From CAYYWW01 sp964475515 (GTDB lineage Archaea; Aenigmatarchaeota; Aenigmatarchaeia; QMZP01): a DNA stretch of 14,530 nt. The stretch spans positions 1 to 14,530 of the forward strand of contig CAYYWW010000023.1 in the NCBI GenBank assembly GCA_964475515.1, given 5' to 3'. The first letter of the stretch is position 1. Every line of letters starts with the position of its first letter. This document shows, piece by piece, positions 1-6,588 of the stretch. A program made the position numbers and the translations under genes. The notes below the pieces were generated by a model that had not been told where the DNA came from, did no database searches, and saw only the letters and a list, made by a program, of their open reading frames with translations.

Positions 1-148
1 ATTAAATTTTTCATTTGTTGACGAGAAATGAATTCCAAGAAATTAAAACTGCACAAGGCGGGAATTTTTAGACATGCCATTACAGACAATCAAATATTTA
101 ATTAAAGAAATTAAATAAAAAAATTCATAAAAAATACAGGTGGTTTTT
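1..148 (+). promoter_or_regulatory. gdh upstream region with promoter and SD
   Basis: No gene is visible in the first 148 bases. Positions 96-116 form an A/T-only inverted repeat (8-nt arms 96-103 and 109-116, 5-nt centre). Either A/T block could act as a TATA box, giving a start near 124 or 139. AGGTGG at 138-143 lies 5 nt before ATG 149 and is a convincing SD. This makes the dehydrogenase mRNA one of the few leadered messages here. The exact promoter is inferred. Confidence 0.45.
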
Positions 149-1264
149 ATGGTTGTTTTCGACGAATTTGGTCCTGAAAAGATTTTGGAGGTTTATGATC
201 CTAAAACTAAGATGCACGGTTTTGTTGTCATAGATAATACAGCATTGGGACCTGGAAAAGGCGGTATAAGGATGCGACCTGATGTTACTATAGACGAAGT
301 AGCTAAACTCGCAAGAACAATGACATGGAAATGTGCTTTAGCTGATTTACCGTTTGGGGGAGCTAAGTCAGGCATAGTTGCTGACGATAGAAAGTTAACA
401 AAAACAGAGAAAAAGGAGATAGTTCAAGCGTTTGCACGGGCTCTGAAACCTGTTTGCCCAAGTTTATATATAGCAGCACCTGATATGAATATGGCAGAAG
501 AGGAGATGAGATGGTTTGCAGAAGCCAATGGTGACTGGAGATCTTGTACGGGAAAGCCAGCGGATATGTGTATAGGAAAAAATAAATGCGGTATACCGCA
601 TGAATATGGCTCTACAGGGTTTGGTGTATACATTGCTACGTTGGTTGCATGTGAGCATCTGGGATTAGACCCTAAAGAGCTAACGTATGCTGTTGAAGGT
701 TTTGGTAATGTTGGCAGCTTTGTTGTAAAGTTCTTAACAGAGTTTGGCGCCAAAGTAGTTGCAGTGTCCGATTCCAAAGGATGCATTTATAATAAAAATG
801 GACTTGATTTTGATAAATTGATTGAAATTAAAAAGAAGACTGGAAGTGTAATCAACTATGGAGAAGGTGAAACAAAGAGATGTGAAGATCTCTTCCGGCT
901 TGATGTAGATGTTCTGATACCTGCTGCAGTTGCGAATTCTATAAATGAAGACAATGTGGACGATATAAAAGCCAAAATTATTGTAGAAGGCTCCAACATA
1001 CCAGCTACACCTGAGATTGAAGAGCGACTCCACAAAAGAGGCGTTTTGGTAATTCCAGACTTTGTTGCCAATGCTGGTGGTGTTATATCATCCTATGCCG
1101 AATACATAGGTGGGACTCCAAAAGATATGTTCAAACTGGTAGAAGAAAAAATAAGAAAAAACACAAAACTTGTTTTAGGGCATTCGCAAAGAGAGAAGGT
1201 GAAACCAAGAGATGCTGCAATGGAAATAGCAGTTGAGAGGGTCAGGGAAGCGATGAAAAAATAA
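149..1264 (+). CDS. gdhA: Glu/Leu/Phe/Val dehydrogenase family protein, probable glutamate dehydrogenase
   Basis: This enzyme should catalyse reversible oxidative deamination of an amino acid, probably glutamate to 2-oxoglutarate plus ammonia, in the cytoplasm. Key residues, numbered from ATG 149: GPGKGGIRM with K37, K61 in TWK, catalytic K73 in PFGGAK, D112 in APDMN, and the dinucleotide-binding GFGNVG at 184-189. In this family the lysine of GPxKGG contacts the glutamate gamma-carboxylate, and leucine dehydrogenases have a non-lysine residue there, so glutamate is favoured. The protein is 371 residues, shorter than the ~415 of Thermococcales enzymes, because the N-terminus is short and leucine-dehydrogenase-like. 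An in-frame GTG at 140 lies inside the SD (138-143), so ATG 149 is the better start. The region after the catalytic domain (residues 132-150) is cysteine-rich (C133, C141, C147). NAD versus NADP preference cannot be read. Confidence 0.88.
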   Translation: MVVFDEFGPEKILEVYDPKTKMHGFVVIDNTALGPGKGGIRMRPDVTIDEVAKLARTMTWKCALADLPFGGAKSGIVADDRKLTKTEKKEIVQAFARALKPVCPSLYIAAPDMNMAEEEMRWFAEANGDWRSCTGKPADMCIGKNKCGIPHEYGSTGFGVYIATLVACEHLGLDPKELTYAVEGFGNVGSFVVKFLTEFGAKVVAVSDSKGCIYNKNGLDFDKLIEIKKKTGSVINYGEGETKRCEDLFRLDVDVLIPAAVANSINEDNVDDIKAKIIVEGSNIPATPEIEERLHKRGVLVIPDFVANAGGVISSYAEYIGGTPKDMFKLVEEKIRKNTKLVLGHSQREKVKPRDAAMEIAVERVREAMKK

Positions 1265-1278
1265 AATGAGTAAATCCA

Positions 1279-1290
1279 TTTAAATTTTTT
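1279..1290 (+). promoter_or_regulatory. TATA-like box of the GT4 gene
   Basis: TTTAAATTTTTT is centred about 26 nt before ATG 1311, and no SD lies between, so the mRNA is predicted to be leaderless. The same T tract could also help terminate the upstream dehydrogenase transcript. Confidence 0.5.
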
Positions 1291-1310
1291 ACTTCTAATT
1301 AGTTACTACT

Positions 1311-2474
1311 ATGAACATGTATGATTCAGGTAATTCTTTAAGGATTATGCAGATTGCTGAGATTTGGATGCCTATAGGACCAGACATAACATATGGTGGT
1401 GTTCAAAGAGTGATAAGATATCTTGATAGAGAGTATGTAAAAAGAGGGCATGTATCAATAGTTGCGGCGCCAGCAGACTGCCAGGTTGAAGGCTGTCTTT
1501 TTTCCACAATAGAAGAAAGTAAATGGAAGAGATACGATGGATTCAGGGAGCATGTGGAAGCCAAGGAAGAATTAGAGAGACATTGTAGGATGATCATAGA
1601 TTTTTTAACGGGAAGAGATGATACAGGTAGTGTGAAAAGGGTGGATATAATACATTCTCATACAGGATTCATATCATCACATGAATATAGAAAAAGAGGA
1701 GGAGAAATAAACATACCCATTTTAAAAACACTTCATTGGCCCTACAACCCTGAAAATAAAGAGGAATACGAGTACTGGAGAAGACTACAAAACGATAGAA
1801 AAATATTCTTTAATGCTATAAGCAATGCCCAAAAAAGAAACTTTGAGAGATGTATAGAAGTATGTGACGTTATTTATCATGGTATACCACTAGAGGAATT
1901 TCCATTTGAAAATTCAAAATCAGACTATCTCTTTTGTTTTGGTAACATACGACCAATAAAAGGAACGCACATCGCGATAGAAGTTGCGAAAAGAACTGAT
2001 ATGAGATTGATTATAGGCGGAGAAATATACACAACAAATAAAAGATATTATGAAGAAATGATAAAACCTCATGTAGATGGCGACCAAATACAGTTTATAG
2101 GGCCATTAACTGACATAGAAAAGGTTGAGTGGTACAAAAGGGCAAAAGCACTGTTAATGCCCATACAATTCGATGAACCATTTGGTTTGGTTATGATTGA
2201 AGCAATGGCATGCGGAACACCCGTAATAGCTTTTGGGAGAGGCTCTGTACCAGAGATTATTAAAGATGAAGAAACAGGTTTTGTTATCTATCCGAGTGGA
2301 AATGAAGAACAAGACATAAGGGAAATGATAAACGCAGTAAAAAGAGTGGAATCAATAAAACCAAGAAAATGTCGTGAGCACGTGGAGGAAAATTTTTCAA
2401 TTGAAAAAGAGGCGAATGCTTATCTTTCTCTATACAGAGATTTGGTTCAAAATTTAGCAGAAACTTTAATATAA
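1311..2474 (+). CDS. Family 4 (GT-B) glycosyltransferase
   Basis: This is a retaining GT-B fold glycosyltransferase of the GT4 group, which transfers a sugar from a nucleotide-sugar donor. The acceptor cannot be read; cell-surface glycan or glycolipid are the usual roles. The N-terminal domain shows the glycine pair in TYGGVQR (residues 29-30). The C-terminal nucleotide-sugar domain starts near residue 206 with FGNIRPIKGTH, where R214 and K217 fit the phosphate-binding pair of the family. It contains the EX7E motif at E289 and E297 (EPFGLVMIE) followed by AMACGTPVIA. Length (387 residues) is typical, and no transmembrane segment is seen. ATG 1311 is favoured over ATG 1317 or 1347 because it sits at the predicted transcription start. 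The PHP-domain gene follows 23 nt downstream. Confidence 0.87.
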   Translation: MNMYDSGNSLRIMQIAEIWMPIGPDITYGGVQRVIRYLDREYVKRGHVSIVAAPADCQVEGCLFSTIEESKWKRYDGFREHVEAKEELERHCRMIIDFLTGRDDTGSVKRVDIIHSHTGFISSHEYRKRGGEINIPILKTLHWPYNPENKEEYEYWRRLQNDRKIFFNAISNAQKRNFERCIEVCDVIYHGIPLEEFPFENSKSDYLFCFGNIRPIKGTHIAIEVAKRTDMRLIIGGEIYTTNKRYYEEMIKPHVDGDQIQFIGPLTDIEKVEWYKRAKALLMPIQFDEPFGLVMIEAMACGTPVIAFGRGSVPEIIKDEETGFVIYPSGNEEQDIREMINAVKRVESIKPRKCREHVEENFSIEKEANAYLSLYRDLVQNLAETLI

Positions 2475-2475
2475 G
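2465..2475 (+). promoter_or_regulatory. Possible TATA box of the PHP gene
   Basis: TTTAATATAAG overlaps the end of the glycosyltransferase gene and is centred about 28 nt before ATG 2498. No SD is seen. A second A/T block (2479-2488) is too near the start for a leaderless message. Read-through from the upstream gene is also possible. Confidence 0.35.
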
Positions 2476-2497
2476 ACTAAATTTATAACAACTATTT

Positions 2498-3166
2498 ATG
2501 AAAATCGATCTTCATGTCCACACTAAACACTCTCCTGATTCCATCTCTTCAATAGAGAGAATAATAAAAACAGCCAAAAAGAAAGGCATGGATGCTGTTG
2601 CCATAACAGATCACGATACAGCTAAGGGTTGGAGAGAAGCGCTTAAAGTTTCTAAGAAATTAAATTTTCCTGTTGTTCTGGGAGAAGAAATAATGACAAT
2701 AACGGATGGCAGAAAAACTGGTGAGATATTAGGACTTTTTCTTAATGAGGAAATAAAATCAAGGGAACCGATGGAAGTAATAGATGAAATAAAGTCACAA
2801 GATGGTGTTGTTGTAATACCACACCCATTTGATAATCAGAGAATTACTCTTAAGAACATAAAGAAGTATTTGAAGTTTATTGATGCCATTGAGGCATTTA
2901 ACTCAAAAGTAAATTCAAAGTCAGCCAACCTTAAGGCATTTGAATTTGCAGTTGAAAACAAGATAGGAACAACTGGTGGAAGTGATGCTCACATATGGCT
3001 AAATGTAGGTAATGCTTACACAGTAGCCAACGCATCAGACTTAGAAAGTTTTAGAAAGGCCATTAAGAATGGAAAAACAGGGGCATATGGAAGAATGAGA
3101 CCATCTTATACAAAATTCTTCCCAAAAATTGCAAAAATATACAAAACTATTTTTTCGAGGTCCTGA
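2498..3166 (+). CDS. PHP-domain metal-dependent phosphoesterase
   Basis: The protein belongs to the PHP (polymerase and histidinol phosphatase) superfamily, which hydrolyses phosphoesters with a multi-metal site. All metal-binding landmarks are visible: HxH at H6/H8 in DLHVHT, D38-H39-D40 in ITDHD, E63 in LGEE, H109 in IPHPF, and D163/H165 in GGSDAH. At 222 residues it is a stand-alone PHP enzyme. Its substrate is not recognisable; relatives act on nucleotides, phosphosugars or histidinol phosphate. Its 3' end overlaps the convergent phosphatidyltransferase gene by 20 bases (3147-3166), so the two genes share coding DNA on opposite strands. Confidence 0.85.
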   Translation: MKIDLHVHTKHSPDSISSIERIIKTAKKKGMDAVAITDHDTAKGWREALKVSKKLNFPVVLGEEIMTITDGRKTGEILGLFLNEEIKSREPMEVIDEIKSQDGVVVIPHPFDNQRITLKNIKKYLKFIDAIEAFNSKVNSKSANLKAFEFAVENKIGTTGGSDAHIWLNVGNAYTVANASDLESFRKAIKNGKTGAYGRMRPSYTKFFPKIAKIYKTIFSRS

Positions 3167-3749
3167 TAGCTATATATATTCTTTGTACAGCTGTTACATT
3201 AGTTAGAAATGCTAGAATAATTATCGTTATACTCAACCAAATTGGATTGAAGTGTGCAAGAAGTATTCCAATGAACAAAATGATTAATCTTTCTGCACGT
3301 TCTAAAAGACCACCTCTAATTTCAGTTTCAACCAGATTTTTTTCCTTAGCAGCAGCTTTAGCGTACGTTGTCATTATACCACCGAAAAAGTAAAGGAATA
3401 TCCAGATATACGACGGCATAAAAATTTGAGGTAGACTAATGAAAAGAAGACCAAAGATTATTATACCTTCAACATACCTGTCCATTATCGTATCCAAATA
3501 TGCCCCAAGTTCTGTTACACTTTCTGTTACTTTTGCAACAGAACCATCTATTAGGTCTATAAAGCTTGCTATGATAAAAAACAAAGCGGCAAGAAAAAAA
3601 TTTGCATTGAGAAGAAAATAAAATGCGATAAACGTTGGAATAAGTGTCATGATGGTCCATTGATTAGGCGAAAGACCGAATTTATTAAAAAAATTACCTA
3701 TTTTTATGGAGAAATTCTCGAAACGCTCGCGTTTTTTGTAAAATGTCAT
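3147..3749 (-). CDS. CDP-alcohol phosphatidyltransferase (candidate archaetidylinositol phosphate synthase)
   Basis: This integral membrane enzyme should transfer a phospholipid moiety from CDP-archaeol to an alcohol such as inositol phosphate, making an archaeal polar lipid. The family signature is complete except for one residue: D65xxD68G69xxA72K73, eight residues, G82xxxD86xxxD90. The usual arginine after A72 is lysine. Hydrophobic stretches at about 36-62, 94-118 and 153-190 fit a multi-pass protein. GLSPNQWT at 25-32 matches the typical entry into the first helix. Assignment to archaetidylinositol phosphate synthase rests on overall resemblance (length 200, DLIDGSVAK context, LDTIMDRY) and is tentative; archaetidylglycerol or archaetidylserine synthases are alternatives. 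It is divergent from a PfkB kinase across a 60-nt spacer and converges on the PHP gene with a 20-nt overlap. Confidence 0.8.
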   Translation of the reverse strand: MTFYKKRERFENFSIKIGNFFNKFGLSPNQWTIMTLIPTFIAFYFLLNANFFLAALFFIIASFIDLIDGSVAKVTESVTELGAYLDTIMDRYVEGIIIFGLLFISLPQIFMPSYIWIFLYFFGGIMTTYAKAAAKEKNLVETEIRGGLLERAERLIILFIGILLAHFNPIWLSITIIILAFLTNVTAVQRIYIAIRTSKK

Positions 3750-3770
3750 ATTTTAAGAATTACTATTTTA

Positions 3771-3791
3771 CATTATAAAATATTTATTTAG
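3771..3791. promoter_or_regulatory. Bidirectional A/T promoter block between the phosphatidyltransferase and PfkB kinase genes
   Basis: The tract contains ATTATAAAATA (about 3772-3782), 26 nt from the minus-strand ATG at 3749. It also contains TATTTATTTA (3781-3790), 26 nt from the plus-strand ATG at 3810. Neither gene has an SD. Two divergent, probably leaderless promoters therefore adjoin within about 20 bp and may compete for TBP/TFB. Confidence 0.5.
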
Positions 3792-3809
3792 GTAATTTAC
3801 ACTGATTAT

Positions 3810-4658
3810 ATGGTGTTTAAGAGATATGACATCGTGGTTATAGGCAACTGTACTGAAGATAGACTACCTACAAATAATGGAGTGGTGTCGAGATTGGGAG
3901 GTTCTCCTTCTTACATATCTTCCCTTCTTAGCACTCTTGGTGTCAAATATGGTGTATATTCAAAGGTATGGTCAGAATTCCCCTTTCTTAGGGAGTTGTC
4001 TTTTAAACCACTTCCGAACAGCCCAGAAATTAAGCCATTAGTTTGCAGATTACTGAACGAAACCACAGGAAAAAATCACGTATTTCTCACGTCTTCTGAA
4101 AAGATACAACCAGAAGATATTGATTTCAGTTCAAAAATATCCATAATATCAGGAGTTATGAGAGAGGTGCCACCAGAAACCATAGAAAAAGTATGTGAAC
4201 GATCAGATGTAACAATAGTTGATACACAGATGATGATGCGTGGATTAGACTCAGAGGGCAATGTTTTTTTGAAAAAACTCAGTGAAACGGAATACTCTAA
4301 TGTTATTCATTTATTTGATTACCTTAAAGTCAGTGAAGCAGAGTTCAGATTTTTGGATATTAATCCGCTCAATAAAACAAAAATACTTCTCACCCTCGGG
4401 CCAAAAGGATGCAAAATAATAGCAAATAATCGAGAAAAGCATATACTAACGATGCCGTTGAAAGAAATAGAATCCAATGGATCTGGCGACATGTTTCTTG
4501 CTGGATTTGCCTACGGGTTGCTAAATGGTTGTGACGAAGAGACAGCAGCTAAGATTGGGAATTATTGTGGTGGTTTGGCTGTAAGAGCTGTGGGCGTCCC
4601 AAAACTTTCCAAGAAAGAAATTGAAATAATTAAAGAAATGGCGAAAAACGTCATATAG
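3810..4658 (+). CDS. PfkB/ribokinase-family carbohydrate kinase
   Basis: This is a PfkB-superfamily kinase that phosphorylates a sugar, sugar-like or nucleoside hydroxyl with ATP. Visible motifs are the N-terminal GG in SRLGGSPSYIS (residues 30-31), TLGPKGC (195-201) ahead of the nucleotide site, and the C-terminal signature with GSGD at 224-227, where D227 is the expected catalytic base. The signature begins with glutamate (E221) where aspartate is usual. The 282-residue length is normal. The substrate cannot be read from sequence. Archaeal PfkB relatives include ribokinases, fructokinases, nucleoside kinases and a myo-inositol kinase. The last is worth noting because the divergent neighbour may use inositol phosphate, but that link is inference only. 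Confidence 0.83.
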   Translation: MVFKRYDIVVIGNCTEDRLPTNNGVVSRLGGSPSYISSLLSTLGVKYGVYSKVWSEFPFLRELSFKPLPNSPEIKPLVCRLLNETTGKNHVFLTSSEKIQPEDIDFSSKISIISGVMREVPPETIEKVCERSDVTIVDTQMMMRGLDSEGNVFLKKLSETEYSNVIHLFDYLKVSEAEFRFLDINPLNKTKILLTLGPKGCKIIANNREKHILTMPLKEIESNGSGDMFLAGFAYGLLNGCDEETAAKIGNYCGGLAVRAVGVPKLSKKEIEIIKEMAKNVI

Positions 4659-4664
4659 AAATAA

Positions 4665-4673
4665 TTTTATATC
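4665..4673 (+). promoter_or_regulatory. TATA box of the PadR-like gene
   Basis: TTTTATATC is centred 26 nt before ATG 4695 and no SD is present, so a leaderless mRNA is predicted. Confidence 0.5.
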
Positions 4674-4694
4674 GTAAAAAACAAATAGATACAT

Positions 4695-5015
4695 ATGGTT
4701 ACACCATCGGAGCGTTTTGAAGACGCGCTCACTAAAGATAATCTCTGGATATATATATTGACATTGCTCGAGAAAGAAACCCTCTATCCTTATGAGATAA
4801 GAGAAAAAATTAAAAAACAATTCGGTTTTTATCCAGGGAATGTTACTGCTTACATTGTAATAAAGAAGTTAGAATCTGAGGGGTACATAAGGCTCGTAAG
4901 AGTGCTCAAAGAAAGCGGACCAAATAGAAAATATTATAAGATAACCCATAAGGGTAAAAAGGAACTAGAAAAAGCAAAGGAAATCTACAAAAGAATGAAA
5001 AAATTTTTTGAGTGA
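4695..5015 (+). CDS. PadR-family transcriptional regulator
   Basis: This is a small winged-helix DNA-binding protein of 106 residues, which fits single-domain PadR proteins. The family layout is visible: LYPYEIREKI (30-39) as helix 2, FGFYPGNVTAYIVIKKLESEGYI (43-65, containing the recognition helix), a wing with GPNRKYYKIT (75-84), and a terminal basic/charged helix KGKKELEKAKEIYKRMKKF used for dimerisation. PadR proteins are usually repressors that respond to small molecules or stress; the target here is unknown. The gene ends 2 nt from the stop of the convergent S8e gene. A 5-nt inverted repeat (ATGGT/ACCAT) spans its own start codon at 4695-4707, but autoregulation through it is speculative. 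Confidence 0.88.
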   Translation: MVTPSERFEDALTKDNLWIYILTLLEKETLYPYEIREKIKKQFGFYPGNVTAYIVIKKLESEGYIRLVRVLKESGPNRKYYKITHKGKKELEKAKEIYKRMKKFFE

Positions 5016-5017
5016 AT

Positions 5018-5404
5018 TTATTTCTTCTCTTCTATAAGAACAGCGTTCACAACACCGTCTTGGCCAGGTCTGCTTGTTACTTTTGCCAAGCCGTGCTCTG
5101 TTCTTATGATTGCACCCTTCGTTATAATACCTCTTCTTGCATAGTGCGGATTTGCTGGATTTTTTTCAACAGAAAGAATTTTCGATTGAATAAATTTTCC
5201 TTTAGGATCTTTAAGATTAGCTTTGAGCTCTGACATTAGTTTCAGTTTTACATTGCCACCTCGACAACGCTTGATTTTCACTTTTCTTTCATCTATTTTT
5301 GTTTCAACAAACTCCGAACCCCTGTCCATTCTTCTTTTTTTCCTAACCCTACTAAGTTTAGAACCAGTAGGACTTCTCTTAGATCTTAGATGCCATATAG
5401 CCAT
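5018..5404 (-). CDS. rps8e: Small-subunit ribosomal protein S8e
   Basis: This is an archaeal/eukaryotic-type 30S ribosomal protein with no bacterial counterpart. The 128-residue product begins MAIWHLRSKRSPTGSK, the characteristic S8e start, then a basic stretch SRVRKKRRMDRG. The beta-rich core contains NPANPHYARRGIITKG and RTEHGLAKVTSRPGQDG near the C-terminus. An in-frame TTG at 5413 would add three residues, but ATG 5404 fits both family alignment and the upstream TATA spacing. It converges with the PadR gene with only 2 nt between stop codons. Confidence 0.95.
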   Translation of the reverse strand: MAIWHLRSKRSPTGSKLSRVRKKRRMDRGSEFVETKIDERKVKIKRCRGGNVKLKLMSELKANLKDPKGKFIQSKILSVEKNPANPHYARRGIITKGAIIRTEHGLAKVTSRPGQDGVVNAVLIEEKK

Positions 5405-5427
5405 ATTGAACAACAGATTATATTGTA

Positions 5428-5440
5428 TTTAAATTTTTAT
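5428..5440 (-). promoter_or_regulatory. TATA box of rps8e
   Basis: On the minus strand ATAAAAATTTAAA is centred about 28-30 nt before ATG 5404, and no SD is visible. This supports a leaderless or nearly leaderless mRNA. Confidence 0.5.
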
Positions 5441-5460
5441 ATTGATATTGTTGATAACGT

Positions 5461-5474
5461 ATTTAAATATTTAA
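5461..5474 (+). promoter_or_regulatory. TATA box of the LSm gene
   Basis: ATTTAAATATTTAA is centred about 24-26 nt before ATG 5491 with no SD. It likely drives the LSm-L37e pair. Confidence 0.5.
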
Positions 5475-5490
5475 TACGTAAAAGAATAAC

Positions 5491-5706
5491 ATGCAAAGAC
5501 CATTAGATGTACTGGGATCATCGGTAGATAAGAGGATACTAATAAAGACCAAATTCGGTGAGACAATTACAGGTGTTTTGAAAGCCTTTGATTCGCATAT
5601 AAACATATGGCTGGATGAGGCAAAAATACAGGGAGAAAAAGAATTGAACTTAGGCAAAGTACTTATAAGAGGAGATAACATTGTTTATATATCTCCTGAA
5701 AAGTAA
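5491..5706 (+). CDS. LSm / SmAP archaeal Sm-like RNA-binding protein
   Basis: This 71-residue Sm-fold protein is expected to form a heptameric ring that binds U-rich RNA. Sm motif 1 spans about residues 13-44 and includes the uridine-contact set F33-D34-x-H36-x-N38 (FDSHIN). Sm motif 2 (55-68) has GKVLIRGDNIVYI, with R60-G61-D62 as the conserved turn. The protein is complete and typical in length. It is followed 54 nt downstream by L37e, a gene pair frequently seen in archaea, which suggests co-transcription and an RNA or ribosome-related role. Confidence 0.95.
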   Translation: MQRPLDVLGSSVDKRILIKTKFGETITGVLKAFDSHINIWLDEAKIQGEKELNLGKVLIRGDNIVYISPEK

Positions 5707-5728
5707 AATCACCGATACGGTCTTTATG

Positions 5729-5745
5729 TAGATTCTTAGAATCTA
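5729..5745. repeat. 17-bp perfect palindrome in the LSm-L37e spacer
   Basis: Arms TAGATTCT (5729-5736) and AGAATCTA (5738-5745) flank one central T. It lies 16-32 nt before the L37e start, where a TATA box for an independent L37e promoter would be. It could be a regulator's operator or, as RNA, a 7-bp hairpin with a 3-nt loop between the cistrons. Confidence 0.5.
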
Positions 5746-5760
5746 AATTTAAGGTGTATT

Positions 5761-5949
5761 ATGGTTAAGGGAACACCGTCGATGGGAAAAAGAAACAAAA
5801 AGACTCATGTTTTATGTAGACGTTGCGGTCATCGCTCCTTTCACGTTAGTAAAAAAGTATGTAGTAATTGCGGTTTTGGTAAGAGTAAAAAACTTAGAGT
5901 TTATTCTTGGCAATGGAAATCTGTAGAAGGAACAAAAAGATTGAAATAA
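5761..5949 (+). CDS. rpl37e: Large-subunit ribosomal protein L37e
   Basis: This small zinc-binding 50S protein has 62 residues and the family start [23 protein letters not shown]. Two CxxC pairs (C19/C22 and C34/C37) form the zinc site, followed by the basic [12 protein letters not shown] segment. AAGGTG at 5751-5756 is a short SD ending 4 nt before ATG 5761, consistent with translation as the second gene of the LSm operon rather than from a leaderless message. Confidence 0.96.
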   Translation: MVKGTPSMGKRNKKTHVLCRRCGHRSFHVSKKVCSNCGFGKSKKLRVYSWQWKSVEGTKRLK

Positions 5950-5971
5950 ACGATAAATGTTAAAAAATTGT

Positions 5972-6535
5972 TTAATCTTTTGATGGTTTCACTTCTATAC
6001 CTATGCTTTCCAACTTTTCCTTTAGTTTATCAAGTGCAACATAGACGTCTTCAACTGTTCTTGCTCCTGTACATATTATTTTTCCAGAACTGAATAACAG
6101 AAAAGCGACTCTAGGTTCATTTATCCTGTAAACAAGTCCTGGAAACTGCTCGGGTTCATATTCAGCGTTTTCTAAAGAAAATGTTATTTCCTCGAGGTTT
6201 AATTTTGCATCTATTTTTGAACTGGCAACTATGTTTTCTACTTCTACATCATAATCAGTTGGCACATCAATTCCTGCTTCTCTGATTTTGCTTACTACTT
6301 TTGCTATAGCTTCCTTGGCTTTTTCTATGTTTTTTGCTCCTGTGCAAACAATTTTACCAGATGAAAATATCAATGCTGCCGCTCTAGGTTCATTTATCCT
6401 GTAAACAAGTCCTGGAAACTGCTCAGGTTCGTACTCGGTGTTCTCAACTTTGCTTACGAGAACGTTCAAAGGTATTCTTTTCCCGAGAATAACGAAAGCC
6501 ACAACGTTTTCGATTTTTATGTGAAAGTCTGACAT
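5972..6535 (-). CDS. tbp: TATA-box-binding protein (TBP)
   Basis: This is the general transcription factor that binds and bends the TATA box and recruits TFB and RNA polymerase. The 187-residue protein has the two-fold TBP saddle: half 1 at about residues 5-90 and half 2 at about 96-181. Each half contains EYEPEQFPGLVYRINEPR and a (L/I)FSSGKI(V/I)CTGA segment, which carry the phenylalanines that kink DNA in this family. The first half departs from the usual pattern near residues 13-22 (AFVILGKRIP). The segment encoding EQFPGLVYRINEPR (residues 38-51 and 129-142) is identical at the DNA level over 43 nt in both halves. The gene is divergent from CDP-archaeol synthase across a 53-nt A/T-rich spacer. 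Confidence 0.97.
   Translation of the reverse strand: MSDFHIKIENVVAFVILGKRIPLNVLVSKVENTEYEPEQFPGLVYRINEPRAAALIFSSGKIVCTGAKNIEKAKEAIAKVVSKIREAGIDVPTDYDVEVENIVASSKIDAKLNLEEITFSLENAEYEPEQFPGLVYRINEPRVAFLLFSSGKIICTGARTVEDVYVALDKLKEKLESIGIEVKPSKD
6109..6151. repeat. 43-nt perfect direct repeat within tbp, copy A (half 2)
   Basis: This segment is identical base for base to 6382-6424 and encodes EQFPGLVYRINEPR of the second TBP half. The two copies are 273 nt (91 codons) apart and in the same frame. Identity is lost on both sides, at 6108 and 6152. Confidence 0.95.
6382..6424. repeat. 43-nt perfect direct repeat within tbp, copy B (half 1)
   Basis: This is the partner of 6109-6151 and encodes the same 14 residues of the first TBP half with the same synonymous codons. 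Confidence 0.95.
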
Positions 6536-6556
6536 AGTAATATAATATAAACTTCT

Positions 6557-6575
6557 ATTAATAAATATATTTAAG
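6557..6575. promoter_or_regulatory. Shared divergent promoter of tbp and CDP-archaeol synthase
   Basis: An A/T-only tract runs up to TTTAAG. Both starts (6535 on minus, 6589 on plus) lie about 26 nt from its left part, and no SD is visible on either side. TBP would be binding its own promoter, so autoregulation is natural but not shown. The exact TATA positions cannot be fixed by eye. Confidence 0.45.
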
Positions 6576-6588
6576 TTTTATGTGATTG

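Noticed and set aside
3..71. Tail end of an upstream gene or short reading frame at the left edge
   Set aside because: Only about 20 codons between stops, no start context and no recognisable motif; no tRNA fold seen either.
96..116. A/T-only inverted repeat before gdh as a terminator or operator
   Set aside because: Such dyads arise readily in A/T-rich DNA; best read as overlapping TATA-like tracts.
4695..4707. ATGGT-TAC-ACCAT dyad at the PadR start as an autoregulatory operator
   Set aside because: Short arms, lying within coding sequence; expected by chance at this scale and not the usual PadR site form I know.
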